DNA from: Chersky-840 sp963811775
Lineage (GTDB): Bacteria > Actinomycetota > Acidimicrobiia > Acidimicrobiales > UBA8190
Reading direction: 5' to 3'
NCBI GenBank assembly: GCA_963811775.1
Contig: CAWESO010000010.1
Coordinates: forward strand, 1-64,000
DNA: 64,000 nt
Part shown: positions 26,471 to 34,967 of the stretch, piece by piece
How the letters are laid out: the number at the start of each line of letters is the position of its first letter
How positions within the stretch are numbered: the stretch's first letter is position 1
The notes under the pieces: generated by a model
Told to the model about the DNA's origin: nothing
Databases searched by the model: none
What the model saw: only the letters and a program-made list of their open reading frames with translations
Position numbers and translations under genes: made by a program

Positions 26471-27089
26471 GACGACTGAGCCTTTGCGTCCGAATTCGAC
26501 GTGTCATCGGGCATGTGACCCAGGCTTCCACAGCGGTGCTCAATCGTGCCGCATCCTGCCGTCCCACGGGGGAAGGTTGGCAAGGACCCGGTGAAGGATG
26601 CTGCCCCAGGCGGGATCAAGCCCGCTCCCGGTCGTCCGATCCACGAGCCAAGGGCCGTCCGTCGCTGCCGGGTGCAGGGCGAGGACACGAAGAGACCTGG
26701 GTAGCCAACCCATCCGGTGACGCTCACGCCATTCCGCTGTCGGCTCACGGACGCGTGCCTTTGACTTTGGGGTTGAGTTTGACTTGGGGGTTGACGTTCC
26801 CCGCTTCCCATGGCTCTCGGAAGGGGTTCGAAGAGAGACCGTGACGCGACAAGCCCCGAGCACCAGGCTCGGGGTTTGTCACCCGCTGGCCCAGTGGGAT
26901 CCATATCGATTCTCACCCTTCCCGGAGACGATGACTCTTGGGCGGTGTGTCTGTACCACTTATCATTGGATACGGCGATGCGGAAAGTGCGTGACCCCAA
27001 TGTGTTCGATCGGGTTGTCCGTTCTCTACCGCTGCATGCGCATTGGGCCGACGGCAAATCCAATGTGAAAACCTGGCGAGGGACGCGAG
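26471..27089. other. intergenic stretch with hairpin and short tandem repeat
   Basis: About 620 bases with no supported gene. It contains two adjacent copies of TTTGACTTKGGGGTTGA (about 26759-26793) and a strong stem-loop at 26848-26880. Otherwise nothing seen. Confidence 0.45.
26848..26880. terminator. strong stem-loop, possible bidirectional terminator
   Basis: GACAAGCCCCGAGC pairs with GCTCGGGGTTTGTC across a 5-base loop (one G-T wobble in 14 pairs). The T-run is short, so intrinsic termination would be modest. It lies in a gene-free stretch between the permease and the remnants at 27 kb. Confidence 0.5.
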
Positions 27090-27341
27090 TTGTGCACTCC
27101 GGGTGACCGTGGGCGAAGGCTCGGTGGTCGACGAGAGTGGCCTCTCAGGCTTCGAGACGGGCCCGCCACGCGTCACACGGAAGTCGACGTCGACGGTCAC
27201 GTCGCCTTCGACCCCGAGAAACTCCTTGAGCAAGCGGCGGGCCTCTGTGAAGAGGGCCTCACGCTCATCATGAGCCAGATTGATCACCCAGCTAAAGGTG
27301 GCAAGCAAACCGATGAGCTCGTCCGCCGTCAGGCCCATCAT
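26913..27341 (-). pseudogene. C-terminal fragment of a SAM methyltransferase
   Basis: Only the first part (27090-27341) is gene-like: TADELIGLLATFSWVINLAH and EALFTEARRLLKEFLGVEG, then VTVDVDFRVTR. This matches the last 60 or so residues of class I methyltransferases, where a Thr/Ser-x-S helix and a Leu-rich helix close the fold. The SAM-binding part is missing, and the tail after 27090 reads through unrelated sequence. Its 5' end is 9 bases from another truncated gene facing away. Confidence 0.5.
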
Positions 27342-27349
27342 CCACCTGA

Positions 27350-27565
27350 ATGAGCGACGCGACTCTGGCCAACCGCCTTTCGAGCCTAGTGGTGCCCACT
27401 TTGGTGCTCTGGGGTGACAGCGACCAGATCGCCGACCCGGATTACGGCCGTGCCTATGCGGCGGCCATCCCGATGGCCCGGTTCCAGTTGCTCACCGACA
27501 CCGGCCATATGCCCCAGGTCGAGACCCCCGATCAGACGCTGCAAGCGATCCGGGACTTCCGCTGA
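27350..27565 (+). pseudogene. C-terminal fragment of an alpha/beta hydrolase
   Basis: 71 residues: LVVPTLVLWGDSDQIADPDYG supplies the acid (Asp) and LLTDTGHMPQVETPDQTLQAI the catalytic His of an epoxide-hydrolase/haloperoxidase-like alpha/beta hydrolase. The nucleophile elbow and the first 180 residues are missing, so it is a truncated gene. Confidence 0.75.
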
Positions 27566-27706
27566 CACCGATTTCTCCACCGGTGGCGTCGATATGTAGC
27601 TCAGGTCGTCCTCGGGCCGGGCACCATCACTGCACAGGGTGCGTGCGGGGTGCGGGTTGCCTCCCCCGTATTGGGGACTTGGCGCGCTCAGCGATCGGAA
27701 GTTGCC

Positions 27707-28735
27707 TTAGGAGCTGGCTGGGATCCGCCACAAGTCGATACCGCCGTCGACGGCGTAGCGATCGATGGCGGTGAGCTCTTCGGCGGTGAATTCGAGGTGA
27801 TCCAGAGCTGTGACATTCTGCTCGAGTTGGGCCACGCTGCTGGCGCCGATCAGCACGGAGGTGACCCGAGGGTCACGCAAGGCCCAGGCGATGGCCATTT
27901 GCGCGAGAGACTGGTGTCGACCCAGGGCTATGTCGTTGAGACCCCGAATACGGGCGAGATTGTCGTCGTTGAGCATGTCGCGAGTGAGTGATCCGTCCTG
28001 AGAGGCTCTGGAGCCCGGGGGGACGCCGTTCAGGTATCGGTCGGTGAGCAGGCCCTGGGCCAACACGGAGAAAGCGATGCAGCCGACGCCTTCAGTGCCG
28101 AGAACGTCGAGGAGGCGGCCTTCGATCCAGCGGTTGAGCATCGAGTACGACGGTTGGTGAATGAGCAGAGGGGTGCCGAGGCCGCGGAGGATGGTGAGAG
28201 CCTCGGAAGTGCGCTGGTCGGAGTACGACGAGATCCCGACATAGAGAGCTCTGCCTGAGGCGACGGCGGAGTGGAGGGCACCGAGGGTCTCCTCGAGGGG
28301 GGTCAGGGGGTCGTAATGATGGTGGTAGAAGATGTCGACGTAGTCGAGGCCAAGGCGACACAGACTCTGGTCGAGGCTGGCGAGGAGGTACTTGCGGGAG
28401 CCGAGGTCGCCGTAGGGGCCCGGCCACATATCCCAGCCGGCCTTGGTGGAGATGACCAGTTCGTCGCGGTGGTGCTGGAAGTCGTGGTGGAGGATCCGGG
28501 CGAAGTTGGTCTCAGCGCTGCCGTAAGGGGGGCCGTAGTTGTTGGCCAGGTCGAAATGGGTGATGCCCAAATCGAAGGCACGGCGCAAGATGGCGCGTTG
28601 GGTGTCGATAGGCCGATCATCGCCGAAGTTCTGCCACAGTCCGAGCGACACTGCAGGCAGGAGAAGGCCACTACGCCCGCAACGGCGATAGGGCATGGAT
28701 TGGTAGCGGTCGGCGGCGGCGATATAGCTGGTCAT
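27707..28735 (-). CDS. aldo/keto reductase, glyceraldehyde-3-phosphate reductase type
   Basis: 342 residues from the ATG at 28735. It is an (alpha/beta)8 NADPH-dependent reductase with MPYRRCGRSGLLLPAVSLGLW, ITHFDLANNYGPPYGSAE (catalytic Asp and Tyr), ISTKAGWDMW (Lys) and FYHHHYDPLTPLEET (His). The C-terminal NADPH loop is VLIGASSVAQLEQNV. These features fit the YghZ-like subgroup (AKR14), which reduces small aldehydes such as methylglyoxal. It follows a dehydrogenase of the beta-hydroxyacid family on the same strand, separated by about 180 bases. Cytosolic. Confidence 0.93.
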   Translation of the reverse strand: MTSYIAAADRYQSMPYRRCGRSGLLLPAVSLGLWQNFGDDRPIDTQRAILRRAFDLGITHFDLANNYGPPYGSAETNFARILHHDFQHHRDELVISTKAGWDMWPGPYGDLGSRKYLLASLDQSLCRLGLDYVDIFYHHHYDPLTPLEETLGALHSAVASGRALYVGISSYSDQRTSEALTILRGLGTPLLIHQPSYSMLNRWIEGRLLDVLGTEGVGCIAFSVLAQGLLTDRYLNGVPPGSRASQDGSLTRDMLNDDNLARIRGLNDIALGRHQSLAQMAIAWALRDPRVTSVLIGASSVAQLEQNVTALDHLEFTAEELTAIDRYAVDGGIDLWRIPASS

Positions 28736-28915
28736 TTCGGTGGCTGCTCCCATCTCGGTGCCGGAGACGAATCTATTCGCTGGGCACCGCGATCAGCACA
28801 CCGGACCGCGCTGACCTTTGACAGCGAGTCCAAGATCGCTCTGTCGGCCAGGGTGACGATCTTGCCACGAACGCTTCGGCCCGGCCTGTCCCCATCATCG
28901 CATGCCCAACGGGGG

Positions 28916-29803
28916 TCATCGCCCGCTCCACTCCTGTTCGAGTGCGCGCGTCACCACCGTCACGTCTTGGTGGCCAAAGCCGAGATCGACCGCCTGCTGC
29001 CATTCATCAGCCAAGCGCGCCAGGGTCCCGAGCCGGCCGTCGGCAGCCTGCTGGGCGAGGCGTACGTCCTTGAGAGCGAGTGACAGCGCGAATTGAGTTG
29101 AGAACTCTCCCTGGGCGATCCGATGCAGCTTGGCTTCCTGCCAAGGAGACACGAGAGGGTTGCCTTGGAGGGCGTTGACGCCTTTTTCGGTCTCGAGCCC
29201 TAGGCCGTGCGCGAGTGCCACCGAGGCCGCCACGGCTTCCGCCGCAAAGGCGAGCCATGTGTTGGCTACAAGCTTGAGACGGGTGCCAGTCCCGGCGCTG
29301 CCAGCCCAGATCGTGCGCTGGCCCAGGGCGTCGAACAGAGGCGTCACTCGCCGCCTGGCCTCGTCGGGCCCTGAGGCGAAGATGGTCAGTTCGCCGTGCT
29401 CAGCCGGCTCCTTACTTCCCGACACCGGGGCGTCGAGCAAGATCACGTCGGGACGCTCCGCCGCCACCATCGCTGTCACACGCTCGATCCCTGCCACGCC
29501 GATGGTACCCATCTGCACCAGAATCGCGCCCGGAGCAAGCGCAGCGAGCGCGCCTTCGTCGCGGAGAATGGAGATGACGGCGTCGGCATCGGTCACCATC
29601 GTGATGACGATTGCTGCGGACCTCGCTGCGTCCGGAGCCGTTTGCGCTACTTGCACGCCTAGCTTGGCTAGGTCTCGGGTGGCCTCTTGGTTGCGGTTCC
29701 AAATTGTCGTCGGGATCTGGGCGCGCAGAGCAGAGGCTGCCATCCCATGACCCATGGTTCCGATGCCAAGAACCGCAACAGCTTCGTGCTTATCTTGAGT
29801 CAT
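28916..29803 (-). CDS. 3-hydroxyisobutyrate dehydrogenase-family oxidoreductase
   Basis: 295 residues. N-terminal NAD(P)-binding LGIGTMGHGMAASAL, with WNRN after the second strand (Arg suggests NADP preference). The substrate motif DAPVSGSKEPAEHGELTI and the catalytic Lys region GTGTRLKLVANTW are both present. Length and motifs fit the beta-hydroxyacid dehydrogenase family (3-hydroxyisobutyrate, tartronate semialdehyde, or succinic semialdehyde reductases). It oxidises or reduces a small hydroxyacid in the cytosol. The KARI-like gene lies far away, so no valine pathway grouping is implied. Confidence 0.93.
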   Translation of the reverse strand: MTQDKHEAVAVLGIGTMGHGMAASALRAQIPTTIWNRNQEATRDLAKLGVQVAQTAPDAARSAAIVITMVTDADAVISILRDEGALAALAPGAILVQMGTIGVAGIERVTAMVAAERPDVILLDAPVSGSKEPAEHGELTIFASGPDEARRRVTPLFDALGQRTIWAGSAGTGTRLKLVANTWLAFAAEAVAASVALAHGLGLETEKGVNALQGNPLVSPWQEAKLHRIAQGEFSTQFALSLALKDVRLAQQAADGRLGTLARLADEWQQAVDLGFGHQDVTVVTRALEQEWSGR

Positions 29804-30044
29804 TGGTCCCCCTTCGCCGATTCGAGCCAGTGGATTCCATCAGCATCGCGCCACCTGGAACTTGGCGCCGGGGTTCCATCGGCCGGGGCGGCGATCGGGC
29901 GGCAATCCTGAGTCGGTCCTGATGGCCACCGCCCGCTGGTCGGGGACACGGGGATCGGCAGCGCCACGCCACGCGAGCGCAGGAGCAGGCGGTGCCTTAG
30001 CCTGAGGCGGACGGTGCAGGCCACGATCTGAGGGCCCAGGCACG

Positions 30045-31623
30045 ATGGCTGAGAGACACGCAACTTTGTCGACGCGGGCACCCCTGCGCATCACCGTCTT
30101 CCGCTGGCTGTGGCTCGCCTCGCTTGTCAGCAACGTCGGCACGTGGATGCAGACCGTCGGCGCCCAGTGGTTCCTCGTCCACGCCGCTCATGCCGCGATC
30201 CTGGTCGCCCTTGTCCAGACCGCAGAAACGCTCCCAGACGTGATGTTCGGGATCGTGGGTGGCGTGCTTGCCGATACCCTCGATCGGCGTCGACTGCTCA
30301 TGGCAGTCCAAGGGAGCCTCGTCGTCGCCACCTCGGCACTCGCCGCGCTCACGATCGCCGGTCGTATGTCTTCTTCTCCTGTTCACATCGTAATCGGTAC
30401 CGGGTCGGTCTTGACCACCCCCGCCTACCAGTCGCTCGTGCCCGAGCTTGTCCCGCGCGACCGTCTTCCCGCAGCCGCGCAGCTCAGTTCCATCAATGTC
30501 AACCTCGCCCGGGCGATCGGTCCCGCCATCGCCGGAATCCTGATCGAGTACATCGGGGTCGGAGCGGTCTTCGTCCTCGATGCCGCAACGTTCCTTGTCT
30601 ACGGGGTCGTGGTCGCTCTCTGGCGGCCGAGCCCGGACACCACCCCACAGATCCCCGAGCGATTCGTGTCGGCCCTTCGGGCCGGCGGTCGATACGTCCG
30701 CTACGCGCCGGTTGTCCGCCGGATCTTGCTTCGGGCTGCGCTCTTCCTTGTTCCGGCCAGCGCGCTTTGGGCGCTGCTGCCCCTCATCGCAAGCCGCCGC
30801 CTCGGACTTGGCTCAAGCGGGTACGGGCTGCTGCTCGCCGCCCTCGGAGGAGGGGCCATCGTAGGGGCCACCGTGCTCTTGAAGGTGCCTGCCCGGCTTT
30901 CGCCGAGTGTCCTCATCCAACTGGTCGGAGGGGTGTTTGGCGCCGCGCTCGTCGCGACCTTGGTGCGCTCGACCGTTGTGGTCGTCATCGTGCTGATTCC
31001 CGCCGGAATGGCATGGGTAGGGATGCTGGCGACGGTGAACACGCTGCTCCAGCTGTTCCTGCCGCGCTGGGTTCGAGCACGAGGGTTGTCCGTCTACCAG
31101 ATGGTGCTGCTCGGTGCGCAAGGTCTCGGGGCTGTCGCCTGGGGTGCGGTCGACGACGCCTTCGGACTGACGTGTACTTTCCTTGTCGCCGCTGGGCTGA
31201 TGATCCTCGGTTCGGCGTCGGTTCGCTTCTGGCCATTTGTCGATGTTTCGGGCATGGACCGCCGCACGGTGATCCGACCCGACCCGGATGTGCTGGAGAA
31301 CGACATAGACGCCAGTCCGGTCGTGGTACGCACGACCTATTCGATCCCGACCGAACGTGAGCCTGACTTTTCTGCGGGCCATGCGTCGTGTTCGTGAGTC
31401 GCGGCTGCGGACCGGCGCCATTCAGTGGGGACTGTTCCGCAGCGGTGAGCGGTCGGGTGAATTCGAGGAGATCTTCGTCGTCCCGTCGTGGGACGAACAT
31501 CTGCGCCAGCACAGGGAGCGGATGACAGCTACCGACCTCGCCTACGAGGATCAGGCGAAGGCACTCTCCGACACGAGCCCTCAAATGTGGCACCTCCTCC
31601 CTACTGACCTCGATGAGAGGTAG
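30045..31623 (+). pseudogene. MFS_3 transporter with C-terminal ABM-like domain, frameshifted
   Basis: The first 440 residues are an MFS transporter of the EntS/MFS_3 type (WLWLASLVSNVGTWMQTVGA; GGVLADTLDRRRLLM; RAIGPAIAGILIEYIG; AWVGMLATVNTLLQLF). Family members continue into a cytosolic ferredoxin-like domain. Here that domain is present (RAMRRVRESRLRTGAIQWG, VVPSWDEHLRQHRERMT, HLLPTDLDER) but in the +1 frame. The slip is at TTTT, 31368-31371: with three Ts the frame reads EREPDFLRAMRRVRES. The transporter part should still fold with a short wrong tail. Homopolymer position makes a sequence error likely. Confidence 0.85.
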
Positions 31624-31731
31624 GACCGGTGGGCGAGTTGATAGCAGGTGATCCTCCTCGGCACCTAACAAATGACGTACACATATCCGGAGTACCGTTA
31701 GCGGTAGTGGTCGAATGAAGGAGCGGGACGT

Positions 31732-33839
31732 TTGACCCGTCAGGACGTGAACCTCCGAGGTGGTCGCTTCCTGGCATCGGGGGACGAATCGGGCACCGCA
31801 CCTGGAGATCGCCCATTTCGACCTGATGTCGAAGGCTTGCGAGCCGTGGCCGTCCTCCTGGTCGTGCTCTTCCACTCGGGAATCTCCACTTTGTCTGGCG
31901 GCTACATCGGAGTCGATGTTTTCTTCGTCATCTCGGGATTCGTCATCACGGGCGTCTTGCTCCGAGAGAGCGCCTCCACCGGTTCCACGTCACTGCTCGT
32001 CTTTTATGGACGTCGTTGCCGTCGGATTATCCCAGCCGCGACCTTGGTGATCGTCGTCACCGTCATCTTGTCCTATGTCTTCTTGGGCAGCGTAGAAGGC
32101 AGCAGGACGGCGACCGATGGACAATGGGCGGCGGTCTTCTTGGCTAACTTCCATTTCACCGCCATCGGAACGAACTATCTGAGTTCGCAGCGACCTCCGT
32201 CTCCTCTTCAGAACTTCTGGTCCCTGGCCGTCGAGGAACAGTTTTACGTCGTCTATCCCACCGTGTTCTTGCTGTTGGCCGCCATCAGAACACGCGTGTC
32301 GCTCCGCGCCCGCCTGGCCATCGGTCTCGGAGCCATCATTGGCGCATCACTGGCCTTCTCTGTGATCGATACGTCGACCAACGCGACCGGCGCCTACTTC
32401 TCTCCGCTCACCCGAGCATGGGAGTTGGCGCTCGGGGCGTTGGTCGCCGTTGGGACACCTTGGCTCTTGAAGGTGCCTGCGTATCTCTCTGCTATGGCCA
32501 CTTGGGTCGGACTCGGCGCCGTTGTTGCTGCCGCCTTCTTCTTTACGTCCGGTACGGCGTATCCGGGATCACTTGTGGCTATCCCAGTCGTGGGCGCTGC
32601 GCTGATCATCGCCGGAGGGGTGCGCGCTCCCGGATCGGGGTCGAAGCGCTGCTGGGCCTCGCTCCATTTCGCGCCTTGGGCCGGCTCTCCTATTCGCTCT
32701 ATCTCTGGCATTGGCCCATCTTGATCCTGGCGGCCGAACATGGTGGAAAGTCGAACCCCACGTTTCCCCAAAGCCTGGGATGGGTGGTGCTGGCTCTCGC
32801 CGCCTCGGTGCTCACCTACGTTCTGGTGGAGAACCCCATACGCCATGCGAAGGTTCTCCTCCGCATTCGCTGGGGGAGTCTCGGACTCGGGGCTGCGCTG
32901 ACTGCGTCGGCTCTGGGGGTGGTCACGTTCCAGTCCGAGGCAGCGATCGGCGCAGGCATCGGTCGGGCGGTCTCCAAGGCCCCCGCTTCCTCGGCACGCG
33001 GCTCTCCCGCGCCGCTCAGCGCGGTCCTGCGTCTGGTGGCGGCGTCTGACCACATCCGGGCGCTTCCCAAGCGCCTCATGCCGTCGCTCTCCGAGGCTGT
33101 CTTGCAACCCTCGGCGAACTGGGGAGGTGCCGGCCCGTGCGTCTCGTTGTCGCAGAGCCCTCCGCCCAGTTGCACCTTCGGTGATCACACAGGACGATTC
33201 ACCATGGTCCTCTACGGGGACTCTCACATCGACCAGTGGTTCAAGGCGCTTGACGCCATCGCGCTACGCGCGCAGTGGAAACTCCTGGAGTTCTCCGATG
33301 GGGGTTGCCAACCAGCGACGATCGCCGAAGGGCCGCCCGGGTCCCATGGGGACCGGACCGCGTGCTATTCGTTTGATCAGTTTGCGATCAAGAGCATCAA
33401 TCGGATCGATCCTAATCTCGTGGTCTTCTCGCAAGCACTCAACCCGAACCTCACACCCCAACAGTGGCGAGGCGCAACGGAAGACGTGTTGAAACAGATA
33501 CGGGAGCCGAAGGTGATCATCGGAGATACGCCCATTATCGGGCGTGTGTCGTGTCTTCCCCAGCATGTCGACAATGTCCAGCGGTGTTCCACCAAGCGAT
33601 TCTCTTCCTTCGAGTCCCGATACAACGTTGCCGAAAAAGAGGCAGCTGCGGCGGAAGGGGCACACTACATAAGTGTCACGCCGTGGTTTTGCGCAAGCCG
33701 GTGCAGCGCTGTCATCGGCAACTACGACGTCTATTTCAACTTCGGCCACATCGCGGTGGGATATACGCGCTTCCTCGAGGGCGTATTGGCCACAGCGATC
33801 AATCTCCCCGACTACGAGCGATCTCCGATTCGACGCTGA
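31732..33839 (+). pseudogene. acyltransferase-3 / SGNH two-domain protein, frameshifted
   Basis: The N-terminal part is an acyltransferase-3 membrane domain (FRPDVEGLRAVAVLLVVLFH, GGYIGVDVFFVISGFVI, LQNFWSLAVEEQFYVVYP) and breaks at about 32640. The next frame continues VEALLGLAPFRALGRLSYSL and YLWHWPILIL, then one helix and an extracytoplasmic SGNH hydrolase domain (LYGDSHIDQWF). One extra G in the GGGG run at 32637-32640 restores the frame. The combined protein of about 700 residues would O-acetylate surface glycans or secreted compounds. The C-terminal DxxH block reads NFGH, so the Asp is changed. It starts with TTG. Confidence 0.85.
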
Positions 33840-34056
33840 ACACGCTCACACGGTGGCGACTGAACTGGTGTGGCTCGGGTCCACGGAGAGTCCTGGGTGC
33901 AAGACGCAGAGGGACAGCCAAGTTCCCATGTTCTGCAGGCCGCGTCTGACCTCCGACCTGGGTGGATGTCCGGCCGTGAGCTCTGCGCCTACCCAGATGC
34001 GTTGCGAAAGCCTCGGCGCGAGACTGAGCAGACATCGACCGCCAAGGGAGGTTCGG

Positions 34057-34737
34057 ATGAACATGACCGACAGACACGGCCGTGAGACCAGCGGGGCGGC
34101 GGGCAACGGAGACGTTGACCTGAAGCTGGAAGTCGTGGTGATCCCGGTTGCGGACGCCGACCGCTCGAAGCAATTCTACTCCGATCTCGGTTGGAGGCTC
34201 GACGCCGATTTCCCCTTCGACAACGGTTTCCGTGTCGTCCAGTTCACGCCACCCGGATCGTTGTGCTCGTTACAATTCGGCACGAGGATCACAGCCGCGG
34301 CACCAGGGTCCGCGCACGGTCTCTACCTGATCGTCTCCGACATCGATGCCGGACGAGCGGAGCTCATTGATCGGGGAGCAAAGGTGAGCGACGTATTTCA
34401 CGCCGGAGCACCGGGGGCACAATTCGACCTCGACGATATGAGTGGTCGCGTCAACGGCCCCGATGCGGATCACAAGAGCTACAGCTCCTTTGCCACGTTC
34501 GAGGATCCAGACGGGAATAGCTGGTTGCTGCAGGAGGTCACCGACCGTTTGCCCGGACGGGTCGACCCGGACGTCACGTCGTTCAGCTCCGTCGGCGACG
34601 TGGCGAGCGCCTTGCGCCGTGCGGCAGCGGCCCACGGCGAGCACGAGAAGCGCATCGGCCAGGCCGACCCCGACTGGCCGGACTGGTACGCCACGTTCAT
34701 GGTGGCCGAACAGGCAGGCGCGGAGCTTCCCTCGTGA
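34057..34737 (+). CDS. VOC (glyoxalase/bleomycin resistance) family protein
   Basis: 226 residues from ATG 34057, with GGGAGG 6 bases upstream. It has one vicinal-oxygen-chelate module (LEVVVIPVADADRSKQFYSDLGW, then VVQFTPPGSLCSLQFG, ATFEDPDGNSWLLQEV with the metal Glu). A C-terminal extension of about 70 residues is rich in Ala and ends PDWPDWYATFMVAEQAG, a motif that follows many actinobacterial VOC proteins of unknown substrate. The stop overlaps a GTG (GTGA) that starts a truncated oxidoreductase, showing the former operon. Confidence 0.85.
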   Translation: MNMTDRHGRETSGAAGNGDVDLKLEVVVIPVADADRSKQFYSDLGWRLDADFPFDNGFRVVQFTPPGSLCSLQFGTRITAAAPGSAHGLYLIVSDIDAGRAELIDRGAKVSDVFHAGAPGAQFDLDDMSGRVNGPDADHKSYSSFATFEDPDGNSWLLQEVTDRLPGRVDPDVTSFSSVGDVASALRRAAAAHGEHEKRIGQADPDWPDWYATFMVAEQAGAELPS

Positions 34738-34844
34738 ACCACTTTGACGCCATCGTGCTCGGCGGAGGCGCGCCCGGCGAGCACCGTGCTGCGGCACGCG
34801 CGGCGCGAGGGGAACGCGTGGCGCTCGTGGAGCGAGACTTCTAG
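34734..34844 (+). pseudogene. N-terminal stub of a pyridine nucleotide-disulfide oxidoreductase
   Basis: 36 codons beginning at the GTG overlapping the VOC stop. It reads FDAIVLGGGAPGEH and RVALVERDF, then TAG. This is the FAD-binding beta-alpha-beta of mercuric-reductase/dihydrolipoamide-dehydrogenase-like flavoproteins, which continue with LVGGEC at this point. The rest of the 460-residue protein is gone; the following 120 bases do not resume it. A deletion ended the gene, leaving a coupled stub. Confidence 0.65.
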
Positions 34845-34913
34845 GAGGCGCTCCGGCATCCCCCAGCGGTCCGGGGCGGCGCTGTCGGGGCGAATTTACT
34901 GTGTGGGTGCCTA

Positions 34914-34930
34914 AGGGGACTTTGTTCCCT
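34914..34930 (+). terminator. small stem-loop before the MMPL gene
   Basis: AGGGGAC and GTTCCCT pair (one G-T) across TTT. It lies between the oxidoreductase stub and the MMPL start. No T-run follows, so it may be an operator half or a weak terminator. Confidence 0.25.
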
Positions 34931-34967
34931 AGTCGGCCAGGGATGAGGCGCAGAGAATGGCACCACA

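Noticed and set aside
26820..26900. Possible tRNA (GGTTCGAAG near 26824 beside a strong stem)
   Set aside because: The stem-loop does not give a cloverleaf, there is no acceptor stem, and the GTTCGA match is isolated.
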